From Thermoplasmata archaeon (lineage in GTDB: Archaea; Thermoplasmatota; Thermoplasmata; Lutacidiplasmatales; UBA184): a stretch of 64,000 nucleotides of DNA. The position numbers were made by a program, and so were the translations under genes. The stretch covers positions 98,681-162,680 of the forward strand of contig JAKAWX010000003.1 in assembly GCA_021816865.1 (NCBI GenBank), given 5' to 3'. Every line of letters starts with the position of its first letter. The first letter of the stretch is position 1. A model generated the notes under the pieces. That model ran no database searches. It was not told the DNA's origin and saw only the letters and a list, made by a program, of their open reading frames with translations. Below are positions 29,079 through 37,480 of the stretch, one piece after another.

Positions 29079-30620
29079 GTGACGGACGCCTTCTACGAGA
29101 TCGTCACGGCCTGGGAGATCGCGTCGATCTCGCTCACCCTCCTTATCAGCGCCTACTTGATCGTCGACCTGGTCGCCGCGGTCCTTTCCCGACCGTTGGC
29201 GAGGAGGTTCCCGCGCGACCCGCGCTTCCCGCTCGTGAGCGTCGTGATCCCGGCCTACAACGAGCCCACCGACATCGTTCGCGCGACGCTCGCGTCGTGG
29301 AAGGCGGTCCGCTACCCGTCGTTCGAGCTTATCCTGGCGGACGATTCCGAGGTCCCGATCGAGGTCGACGACCCATCGGTCCGCGTCTTCCGACGCTCGA
29401 ACCGGGAGGGGTTCAAGGGAGGGGCGCTGCGCGAGGCGTTCGAGCGCCTCCATCCCGAATCCGAGTGGATGGTCGTGTTCGACGCTGACTTCCTGGTCGA
29501 CCCCGATATCCTCGTCCGATTCTCCGAGCATTACCGGGCGGGCGTCGGCGCCATCCAGGGATACCAGGCGATGGGGCGGAACGATCCCCCCACGTACCTC
29601 ACCCGGTACTCCGAATCGTTCCACGCCGTGGCCAACACGCTGCTCACGGGGCGCTACCGGTTGGGGGGGTTCGTGGGGGTGCAGGGTACGGTCCAGGCGT
29701 ACCGCGTCGAAGCGATCCGCGCGCTCGGAGGGATCGCCCCCTACACGACCGCGAACGAGGACCTCGATACGACGTTCCGGCTCCGCAAGGCGGGTTGGAA
29801 GATCGTCTACGACCCGGCGCTCGTCGGACGCGGGATCGCCCCCGAGCGCTACCGCACTCTCTTCACCCAGGTCACCCGATGGACGTCCACCACCGTGCGA
29901 GAGTACCGTAGGCACTACGGGTCGTTCGTCCGGTCGCCCGAGGTGCCCGCGCTCGAGAAGTTCGACGCGTTGCTGTTCCTGCTCACGTGGATCAATTCGC
30001 TCGTCGTGACCCCGACGCTCGTCTTCCTTCCCTGGGCGATCGCGGACCTCCACCTCATCCCGCTCTGGCTTTCGATCCTCATCACGGCCCTCCCGATCGT
30101 CCTCTTCACCCTCCCCATGCTGAAGGGAACACCCGCACGCCTCGGGATGACCGGCTGGCTCGGCTACTACGTCCTCCTCGTTCCGGGCTACTTCGTGATG
30201 TTTCGCGCCTCGTTGCTCGGGTTCTTCACCGACCCCGGGTTCGTCCGCACCCCGAAAACGCGCCGGTCCCCCATCGACACGGGTCGAGCGACGGCTCCGA
30301 CCTCACGAGGGCTGTTCCCCGGTGTCGGGGCCCGGTCCGCTAGTGTCGGAGCCGTTCAGGTCGCGGCCTGTTCGGGCTGCGGACGTCGGCTCTCCCACCG
30401 GGAGACCCTGTTCTATGCGGTCGGCGCGCTCGACGTGGGCACACTCACCTGCCGGCGGTGCCTTCGGGCCACCGAGTGGGAGCGGTTCGGGCGCGGTCGG
30501 CCGATCCCTGCCCCGGCGGCCCCGGTCCCCTCCCCGGCGGGGCATTGGGGGCTCCGGCCGCGACACACGGTCGTCGGCGCCGCGGGAGTACGATACCGCC
30601 GACGCCGTGGATCACCCTGA
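29079..30620 (+). CDS. Membrane glycosyltransferase family 2 (processive type) with C-terminal zinc-ribbon-like domain
   Basis: VSVVIPAYNEP, ADDSE, FDADF, NEDLDTTFRL, TQVTRW motifs, multiple TMs; C-terminal CSGCGRRLSHRETLFYAVGALDVGTLTCRRCL. Confidence 0.88.
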   Translation: MTDAFYEIVTAWEIASISLTLLISAYLIVDLVAAVLSRPLARRFPRDPRFPLVSVVIPAYNEPTDIVRATLASWKAVRYPSFELILADDSEVPIEVDDPSVRVFRRSNREGFKGGALREAFERLHPESEWMVVFDADFLVDPDILVRFSEHYRAGVGAIQGYQAMGRNDPPTYLTRYSESFHAVANTLLTGRYRLGGFVGVQGTVQAYRVEAIRALGGIAPYTTANEDLDTTFRLRKAGWKIVYDPALVGRGIAPERYRTLFTQVTRWTSTTVREYRRHYGSFVRSPEVPALEKFDALLFLLTWINSLVVTPTLVFLPWAIADLHLIPLWLSILITALPIVLFTLPMLKGTPARLGMTGWLGYYVLLVPGYFVMFRASLLGFFTDPGFVRTPKTRRSPIDTGRATAPTSRGLFPGVGARSASVGAVQVAACSGCGRRLSHRETLFYAVGALDVGTLTCRRCLRATEWERFGRGRPIPAPAAPVPSPAGHWGLRPRHTVVGAAGVRYRRRRGSP

Positions 30621-30767
30621 AGCGGGACAGCGGACGGCGCGGCCGAGGATCCTGCTCCGAGACTTGGGGCGTCCCTGATTGTCGGACGCGGAGTGAGGGT
30701 GGTTTCGCGCGGTCTTCGGCCTCTCGCGCAGGGGCAGGCTCTCCCGGAAGGATTCATCTCATTGATC

Positions 30768-30786
30768 GGATTGGCCCCGCCAATCC
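30768..30786. repeat. Inverted repeat GGATTGGC-CCC-GCCAATCC (8-bp stem)
   Basis: Perfect 8-nt arms read directly in the gap downstream of the glycosyltransferase. Confidence 0.7.
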
Positions 30787-31195
30787 TACCAGGCTCCGTC
30801 GTCGGTGGGACGGGTACTGGCCGCTCGTGGAATCGTAGAGCCGGCCCGCCGCCGTTGGGCCGGGTAGAGAAGCTTCGGGCCCGGGCCGATCTCGAACGGT
30901 TCGAACCGGAACTCAAGCCCGACCGCATGATCGCGAGCTCGAGCGCCCGCCGGGCCGGACATAGCGGCCGCGCGGCCCATTTCGACCCGGCCGGACCGAG
31001 GTTCGGACGCTCGCGGCCCCGGTCGCCGGCGCGCTCGGGGCCGGTGCCGCGGCCGGAGGACCGGTTCGAGGGTCGCGTCGGCGACCTCGGCGCCCCTCCC
31101 GCGCTATTCCCGGTCGGGGGGCCGGGACCGCGCTCGTGTTCGCGGACGGGCCCCGGAGGGGCGGGCCCGGGCGACCCCGGATCGCGAACGACGCG

Positions 31196-34100
31196 CTAGG
31201 GGGGAGGGGGCGATGGGGGGTCCCCTCGGCCGCTTCGCCGTCGCGACCGGACGAGAAGTGAAGCGACGGCCCCCACCGCGACGACCGTCCCGATCACGAT
31301 CCAGTCGAGGTCGGGCAGGCCAACCAGCGAGGCTGTCCCTGTGCCGCCGGGCGCCACCCGCGCGAAGCTCACCGAGACGTTCGTCGGCGACCCCGATACC
31401 CGGACCGAACCCGAGCTGAGGTTGGAACGGTACCCCGGGACCGAGGCGATCGCGTAGGAGTAGGTGGCATTGACCTCGCGGAACTGGATCGAGTTCGTGG
31501 ACGAGCTCCCGAGAGTTCCGTTGAGCGTGACGGACCAGGTCTCCCCTCCCGGAAGCCCGGTCTCGACGAACGTGACCGGGTACGTCGTCCCGGGGCTCGA
31601 GACCGGCACGAAGGCGATCGGGATCCGGACGGCGGCGCCGCTCACGTTCAGCGTTCCGGAAGCCGGGGTGGCGAGATACCCCGACACCGGGCCCATCGAG
31701 TACGCATACGACCCGTTCGGCTCTAAGAAGGCTAGCGTGCCGGTCGTGGCCGCCTGTGTTGCCCCTCCCAGCGTGACAGACCAAGCTTGCCCAGTCGGCA
31801 GGCCGGCCTCCGAGAACGTCACGGCGAAGGCCGACGGCGCGCGGGAGGAGAACGCAATCGACACCGAGACGGGGGTGCCGGCGACCGTGATCGATCCCGA
31901 TCCGGGGGATCCGGTGTAACCCCCCGCCGCTCCGACGGTGAACGCGTAGGTCCCGTTGGTCTCCGCAAAGCCGATCGTCGGGGATGTAGAGTTCGTCGTG
32001 GTCCCGTTGAGATCGACCGACCAGTTCGTTCCGACCGGCAGGCCGGATGCGTCGAACGTCACCGAGTAGTTCCCCTTCGACACCGCAACGAACCGGATCG
32101 AGACCGTGCTCCCCGAGGAGTTCACGAGGAGGGTGCCGCCGCTCGGAGTCGCAGCGAATCCGTTGACGGCCCCGACCGAGTAGTGATAGGTCCCGTTCGG
32201 CTCGACGAACCCCACCGCGGGGCCCGTCGACGTCGCGGTCGATCCGTTCAGCGTCACCGACCAAGCGGTGCCCGACGGCAACCCCGACTCCGCGAAGGTG
32301 ATCGCGTACTGCCCTGGGGGGATCGCACGGAACGCCACCGAAATGTTCACGCTGTGGCCGCGCACGGTGACGTTCCCGGTGCTGGGGGTGGAGAGATATC
32401 CCGCCGGTGGAACGATGGCGAACGAGTAGGTCCCGTTCGGTTCGGAGAATCCGACCCGGGGGGTCGCGCTCGTCTCGGTCGTCCCGTTCATCGAGACCGA
32501 CCACGTCGTTCCCGAGGGCAGGCCCGTCTCGTTGAAGCCGACGTCGAACGTCGTCGCCGGAAGGATCGCGACCGGCGATTGCCCGAACGTGGTGTAGGCG
32601 TACAGGTTCCCGTTCTCGGCCGAGAAGTAGAGCGCGGAGTCCACCCAGACGGTCGAACCCGCGAGGTTCGCACCGACGTTGTGGTTCCAGGCGAGGACGC
32701 CCCCGTAGGTGCGGGCCGCGTACACGGTTCCCGAGCTCGTGTCCCCCACGGCGACCCCGTCCAGAGAGGAGACGCCGATCACCGTCCCCCCGATCGGCAT
32801 CGAGTACAGGAGCTGCCCGTTCGTCGCCGCCAGGAAGTACAGGTTCCCGTCGCCCGAGCCGATGACGAACTCGGGCTGACCGTGCTGGGTGCCCGCGGTG
32901 ACCAGCGCGCCGGTGTCGGAAACCGGCCCTCCCGTCGCGTACGACCAGACGGGCGCCCCGGTCGACTCCGAGAGCGCGTAGACCGAGTCGTCGGTGGACC
33001 CGACGAGGACCGTTCCGCTCCAGATGGTGGCCGCCGCGGGGAGGGAACCGCCGAGGGACCGCGTCCAGGCGATGGCCCCAGTGCTCGCGTTGAGCGCCAC
33101 CAGCTCCCCGTTCGCCTCCCCCTCGACGAGGAGGTGTTCGGTGGGGTCGACCGCGGGCGCGGCGGTAAGCGCGCTCCCGAGCGAGACGCTCCAGACCGAC
33201 GCGCCGGTCGACTCGTTGAACGCCGCGAGGGTGTCCAGGGTCGACGCCACGTAGACCACGCCGTCCGCGAAGACCGGTGCGGAGAGGCCGCCGGCGATCG
33301 ACGCGTTCCATACCTGGGACGTGCCGGACGTCGAAATTGCGGTCAGGAGACCGCCGGTGGTCGACACGAAGACCAGTCCCCGCGCGGGGTCGACGGCGAC
33401 CCCCGAATCGACCACGGAACCGTTCGGGAGGCTGTAGTTCCACAGAAGACCGCCGTACGCGAGGTCGACCGCCGAGAGGACCCCGGACGTATCCGCGACG
33501 TAGGCGACGCCGTTCGCGATCGCCGGCGTGCCGTCGATCGGAGCCCCCGCGTAGAAGTTCCACGCGAGCTCGAGCCACGTGCCCCCGCCCACGTTCGTGT
33601 GGGCGTAGAGATTCGGGTCGTTCGGCTCGAAGTTCGTGTGCGTCGAGTTGTACCCGCCCTGCGCCCAGCTGTTCTCGACGTTGACCGGACCGGTCGCGAT
33701 GTCCCCGGACGCGGCCTGGTCGGCCGTGAGCGTCGTAAGGCCGAACGCCTCCGAGACAGGGATCGTCACGGCGAGGACCGGGAGATCGCCGGAAGAGTCC
33801 GTGCTCGCGGAACCTACCGTCGTGGTCCCCAGGGTGAACGTGACGGACTCCGAAGCGGAGAATCCCGCGCCGGTCACCGTGAGCGTCGCGCCGGGGCCGG
33901 CATCGCTCGGGCTGACAGAAAGACGCGGGCCCGACGCGACCGGAAGGACCGCGAACGCTGACTGCACGGCCGGATCGCTCGACTGCCCGGCCGAGGAGAT
34001 GGCGTAGGCCGTGACCGTGTAGGTCCCTCCGTACGCGGGCGTCGGGAACGGCAGGGACCAGTTACTGGACGCGGTCCCGGCCGCCGTCAGCGTCGCCGCG

Positions 34101-35740
34101 TTGCCGATCGGCCCGGACGACCACGACCGGGTCGAGGCATCCCACCAGGGCCCGGTGGCTCCGCCCGACTGCACCGCGACGTCCACCCCCGCAACCCCGC
34201 CGGCGTCGCCCGCCGTTCCGGAGAGCGGGAGGGAACCGGCCGGGTTCGCGATGGTCGCTCCGCCGGCTGGATAGTCGATCGCGACGGCAGGGACGATCGC
34301 ACTGTTTCCACCCCCGACGGCAAAGTCGTAGAGGAATCCGTCCGTCGAGGCGATCAGGATATTGCCGTCACTGACGGCGGGCGAGGCCGTGATGAAGCCG
34401 GCGGTCGGATAGGTGTAGAGCTGCGCTCCCGTCGCCAGGGAGACCACGTCGAACGCGCCCGCGACGTCGCCGCCGGCGACGACCGCCGAGCCGAGCGGAC
34501 CCGCGATCGCCGGCGAGGAGATCATCTCGGAACCGGACGGATCCTGGTAGCTCCAGAGGACCGAGCCGGAGGTGGCGTTCAAGTCGACGAGCCCGTGCGC
34601 GTAGCCGAAGACGACGTTCGTTCCGTCGAGCGCCGCGCTGGATCGCGGGGGCCCGGTCACTCCCAGGATCTGGTTGAAGTTGGTCGCCCAGATCTGCCGG
34701 CCCGTGGTCAGATTGAGGGCGAAGGTGATGCCGAGCTTGCTGACGACATACGCCACGCCGCCGGCGAACCCGAAGCTTCCCGGCGCACCGACGGCCGCCC
34801 CGGCCCCCACGTCGTTGTCTCCGCAGGCGCTGCCCGTGTAGGTCTGGAACCTCCAGAGCTCGGTTCCGGTAAGCGCGTTGACCGCGTAGACCGAGCAGTC
34901 CGGATCCGCCGTGCCCAAGACGATCAGAGGGACTCCGTTCGCATCGAACGTGTAGGCGAGGGGCGCCCATGTCCCCGAGACGACGGGGTATCCGCTCCAC
35001 TCCCACTCGACGTGACAGTTCGCGGCGTCGACCGCGTACAACGGCCCGCTCGTGCCCCCGTCGTTGTCCCCGAAGTAGACCGTGGGAACGCCGCCGGGCG
35101 GGGTGGCGATGACGGGGCTCGATTCGAGGCCGTGGGCGACCGGCACCGAGCAGTCGATCGCGCCGGTCGAGGCGTTCAGCTTGAAGATCGCCGGATTCAC
35201 GAACGTGCCGATCCAGAGCGAGCCGTTGCTCACGTCCGGGGTCGGGCGGATGGGGGAGCCGAGCCAGGTCGACCATACAGTCTGTCCGTTCGCCACGTCG
35301 ATCGCGAGCACGTTCCCGGTCTCGGTCCCGATGTAGGTGAGGGTCGCGCCCAGCGTCGCGTCGTACGCGACCACCGGGGAGTCGAGTGCCGCCCCATAGA
35401 GGTCCGACGCCCAGACCACCCCGAGCCGGGTGGCGTTCGAAGTGGTGATCGGGCTGTTGCTCGCGACTCCCGTGAGATTGCTGTTCCCGTGAAACTCGGC
35501 CCAGTCGTACGCCGGGGTGGGCGGAGCGGTCGCGAGCGGAGCGACGGTGTGCGTCGGACCGGTGGCCGAGCCCGGGGGAGCCAGTCCTCCCGGGACGGAG
35601 ACGTTCCACAAGAGCAGTAGAACGAGGGCGACCACTGCGACGGTCGACGTGAGCGATCGCAACGCCGGCCGCCTCCGGACCCTGCCCGGCCCGCCCCGAC
35701 GAGGGGCGCTTTCCCGGTGGGCGAGTCTCGGCCCTCGCAT
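31196..35740 (-). CDS. Giant secreted/cell-surface protein: PQQ-like beta-propeller domains, five ~80-aa C-terminal repeats, C-terminal TM anchor
   Basis: N-terminal hydrophobic signal; many 'W.....G....P.V..G.VYV.S' PQQ-like blades; repeated 'F.E.GLP.GT.WSV.LNGTT' units; C-terminal DLDWIVIGTVVAVGAVASLLVRSRRR. Confidence 0.9.
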   Translation of the reverse strand: MRGPRLAHRESAPRRGGPGRVRRRPALRSLTSTVAVVALVLLLLWNVSVPGGLAPPGSATGPTHTVAPLATAPPTPAYDWAEFHGNSNLTGVASNSPITTSNATRLGVVWASDLYGAALDSPVVAYDATLGATLTYIGTETGNVLAIDVANGQTVWSTWLGSPIRPTPDVSNGSLWIGTFVNPAIFKLNASTGAIDCSVPVAHGLESSPVIATPPGGVPTVYFGDNDGGTSGPLYAVDAANCHVEWEWSGYPVVSGTWAPLAYTFDANGVPLIVLGTADPDCSVYAVNALTGTELWRFQTYTGSACGDNDVGAGAAVGAPGSFGFAGGVAYVVSKLGITFALNLTTGRQIWATNFNQILGVTGPPRSSAALDGTNVVFGYAHGLVDLNATSGSVLWSYQDPSGSEMISSPAIAGPLGSAVVAGGDVAGAFDVVSLATGAQLYTYPTAGFITASPAVSDGNILIASTDGFLYDFAVGGGNSAIVPAVAIDYPAGGATIANPAGSLPLSGTAGDAGGVAGVDVAVQSGGATGPWWDASTRSWSSGPIGNAATLTAAGTASSNWSLPFPTPAYGGTYTVTAYAISSAGQSSDPAVQSAFAVLPVASGPRLSVSPSDAGPGATLTVTGAGFSASESVTFTLGTTTVGSASTDSSGDLPVLAVTIPVSEAFGLTTLTADQAASGDIATGPVNVENSWAQGGYNSTHTNFEPNDPNLYAHTNVGGGTWLELAWNFYAGAPIDGTPAIANGVAYVADTSGVLSAVDLAYGGLLWNYSLPNGSVVDSGVAVDPARGLVFVSTTGGLLTAISTSGTSQVWNASIAGGLSAPVFADGVVYVASTLDTLAAFNESTGASVWSVSLGSALTAAPAVDPTEHLLVEGEANGELVALNASTGAIAWTRSLGGSLPAAATIWSGTVLVGSTDDSVYALSESTGAPVWSYATGGPVSDTGALVTAGTQHGQPEFVIGSGDGNLYFLAATNGQLLYSMPIGGTVIGVSSLDGVAVGDTSSGTVYAARTYGGVLAWNHNVGANLAGSTVWVDSALYFSAENGNLYAYTTFGQSPVAILPATTFDVGFNETGLPSGTTWSVSMNGTTETSATPRVGFSEPNGTYSFAIVPPAGYLSTPSTGNVTVRGHSVNISVAFRAIPPGQYAITFAESGLPSGTAWSVTLNGSTATSTGPAVGFVEPNGTYHYSVGAVNGFAATPSGGTLLVNSSGSTVSIRFVAVSKGNYSVTFDASGLPVGTNWSVDLNGTTTNSTSPTIGFAETNGTYAFTVGAAGGYTGSPGSGSITVAGTPVSVSIAFSSRAPSAFAVTFSEAGLPTGQAWSVTLGGATQAATTGTLAFLEPNGSYAYSMGPVSGYLATPASGTLNVSGAAVRIPIAFVPVSSPGTTYPVTFVETGLPGGETWSVTLNGTLGSSSTNSIQFREVNATYSYAIASVPGYRSNLSSGSVRVSGSPTNVSVSFARVAPGGTGTASLVGLPDLDWIVIGTVVAVGAVASLLVRSRRRSGRGDPPSPPPP
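31345..32550 (-). repeat. Five tandem degenerate ~80-aa protein repeats within the surface protein
   Basis: GLPSGTTWSV/GLPSGTAWSV/GLPVGTNWSV/GLPTGQAWSV/GLPGGETWSV each followed by a NGTY/NGSY/NATY block. Confidence 0.85.
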
Positions 35741-35763
35741 TCTGAACCGCCGGCTCGGAGCCT

Positions 35764-35777
35764 CCCGCGTACGCGGG
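35764..35777. repeat. Perfect palindrome CCCGCGTACGCGGG in the surface-protein leader
   Basis: Direct reading, 14 bp. Confidence 0.8.
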
Positions 35778-35789
35778 CTCGAGTCTCGG

Positions 35790-35821
35790 CCGCGGATATC
35801 GCTAACTCGTCGTATCCGCGG
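35790..35821. repeat. Inverted repeat CCGCGGATA-N14-TATCCGCGG near the predicted transcription start
   Basis: Perfect 9-nt arms at 35790-35798 and 35813-35821. Confidence 0.8.
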
Positions 35822-35832
35822 GTTTATAAACC
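35821..35832. promoter_or_regulatory. Palindromic TATA box GGTTTATAAACC upstream of surface-protein gene
   Basis: Perfect 12-bp palindrome ~80-90 nt upstream of ATG 35740 (minus strand). Confidence 0.55.
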
Positions 35833-36685
35833 TATGTCAGTGGATAACCTGTCCGCGTTCCCGTTCGGGCGGAATCCTGGGGCGGTAGCGGCACGGACGC
35901 ACGGCCGGAAGCGCCCTCCGGCCCTCCCTGCAGCGCCCTGCATCCGCGCACTCGGGCTCACCCATCGCACCGAGGGCCGCGCCCGAGCGTACCTCCCCGT
36001 CACCTTCGTGCGTCTTCCGCTCGAGGGGAACTTTTGGTTCGGGGCCCGAATCGAGGTCGAAACGCAACCGGCTCTTGGGAGGCTTCGGAGCGTCCATCTG
36101 CAGTACGAAGATGCGGGGACCCCGGCCGTCGGGATCGACGTTCGCCACGCCCCGCCCGGAGGACGGATCCCCCGCGGTGCGGGGAACGCGTCCCGGGGGC
36201 CAAAGCCTGCCGGAGGATCCGGATCCGCCTGGCGCACGGCCCCGGCACAGGACGTGGGGAGGTCGTCCGGGTCTCGGCAGTCGAACAAGATTCGAACCTT
36301 TCCTCTCGCCACGACGACGATCGGCCACCGTGCGGGCAGCCGAAGGTATCGAGGTCCCGGGATCGACGGCACCACCGGGCCCCCGTGGGGCCTACCCGAA
36401 GAGCCACCGTGAGCGTCGCCCCCGGGGTTCCGAACACCGAACGATGGGGCGAACGCCTTACCTCGACTCGAACGGGCGCGGAGGGACCCGCCGCACCAAC
36501 TCAATTGCCCGGCCCGGGTGGGTAAGGACCAGAACGAGGTCGCGAGACCCGCTTGCTGAGCTCTGCCGTTTCGTCCGGCGCATACGGCGGCACTCGAAGA
36601 GCCTTGGCCGTTCTAGCGATGCAGTCGCTGTACGTAAACGAAATCGAGGCCGCCGTCGACGTAGGGTCTCGCCCAACGAATTAGG

Positions 36686-36788
36686 TGCTCCCGGCGGGAG
36701 TCTCCCCGGTCGGCTCGGTCCCGACCGGCTTTGAACCCGCGTCAGAGGCTCGAGAGGCCTCTATCCTTGACCACTAGACTACGGGAGC
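36686..36788 (-). tRNA. tRNA-Glu (anticodon CUC) containing a 30-nt intron in the T-loop (exon1 36730..36788, intron 36700..36729, exon2 36686..36699)
   Basis: Joined sequence GCTCCCGTAGTCTAGTGGTCAAGGATAGAGGCCTCTCGAGCCTCTGACGCGGGTTCAAAT|CCCGCCGGGAGCA folds as a 73-nt cloverleaf: perfect acceptor GCTCCCG/CGGGAGC, anticodon stem GAGGC/GCCTC with loop CTCTCGA, T-stem GCGGG/CCCGC with canonical TTCAAAT loop. Unspliced 3' side does not pair properly. Confidence 0.85.
36700..36729 (-). other. Predicted archaeal tRNA intron, position 59/60, BHB-like
   Basis: Intron GCCGGTCGGGACCGAGCCGACCGGGGAGAC: 8-bp inner helix CCGGTCGG/CCGACCGG, 7-nt loop GACCGAG, 3-nt bulges AAG and ACT, central helix TTCA/GGAG (3 of 4 pairs), outer helix = T-stem. 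Confidence 0.75.
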
Positions 36789-37013
36789 GCCACGCGCCCG
36801 TAGGGGAACGCCTCTTTGAGGCTTTCGCCGTTCCGGGTCTCCGCGCGGTAAGAATCTCCGGCTCCCGGCGCCCGCCGAGGGGCCCGGTCCGCAGCGGGGG
36901 GGTCGAGGCCGGCGAGCGACGCCGGTCCGTGGGAGGAGGGGGCGCAGGGGCCCTCCGACCGCGCGCTCGCGCGCCGGGAGAAGCGCTAAGAGCCGGCGGG
37001 GGCTCGTTCGAAC

Positions 37014-37469
37014 GTGACCCCACCGGTCAAAGCGCGCAGCGGCCACATCCTTCTCGACTCGAAGCGTTCGTACCGGGACCTGGTGCGCGTGTACCCCGAG
37101 ATCCACAAACGCGTGGTGGAGATGAACCGGCCCTTCGTGAAGGAGTCGGACCCCCTTCTCCCGGAGGTCCTGCTCGATGAGAACCTGCGGGACCTCAAGG
37201 CGAACCGGAAACCGGTCGGCTACAACCGCCAGGACGCGTTCGGCCTCCGCCTGATCTTCCCTATCGTCGAGGAGCGCCGGGCGGAATTCTACTTCACGAA
37301 GCCCGCGCGCTGCCAGGAGGTCGTCCAGATCACCGAGCAGGTCTCGGTGCTCCTGCGCCGCCGGGGGATCCGCCACCAGGTCGAGTACGACCGGCTGACG
37401 CTCGGGCCGCCGCGGGGCCTCCCGCCGGGACCGGTGTCGGGCGTCGGCTCGGGATTCCTCTCGTCGTAG
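37014..37469 (+). CDS. Conserved-looking protein of unknown function (151 aa)
   Basis: MTPPVKARSGHILLDSKRSYRDLVRVYPEIHKRVVEMNRPFV...; good protein-like composition, GTG start. Confidence 0.6.
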   Translation: MTPPVKARSGHILLDSKRSYRDLVRVYPEIHKRVVEMNRPFVKESDPLLPEVLLDENLRDLKANRKPVGYNRQDAFGLRLIFPIVEERRAEFYFTKPARCQEVVQITEQVSVLLRRRGIRHQVEYDRLTLGPPRGLPPGPVSGVGSGFLSS

Positions 37470-37480
37470 GCGCGGAGGCG

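Noticed and set aside
31104-33578. 824-aa minus-strand ORF and 724-aa plus-strand ORF overlapping the surface protein
   Set aside because: Alternative frames of a GC-rich gene; Arg-rich with no signal peptide or motif, while the 31196..35740 frame has clear domains.
36260-36340. Possible second tRNA (GGTTCGAATCTTG on minus strand)
   Set aside because: T-arm-like string present, but no matching T-stem, no D-arm or anticodon arm, and acceptor pairing imperfect; chance match.
35833-36504. ORFs at 35717..36412 (+) and 35824..36504 (-) as real genes
   Set aside because: No start context or recognisable motif, biased composition, mutually overlapping frames; treated as unassigned sequence.
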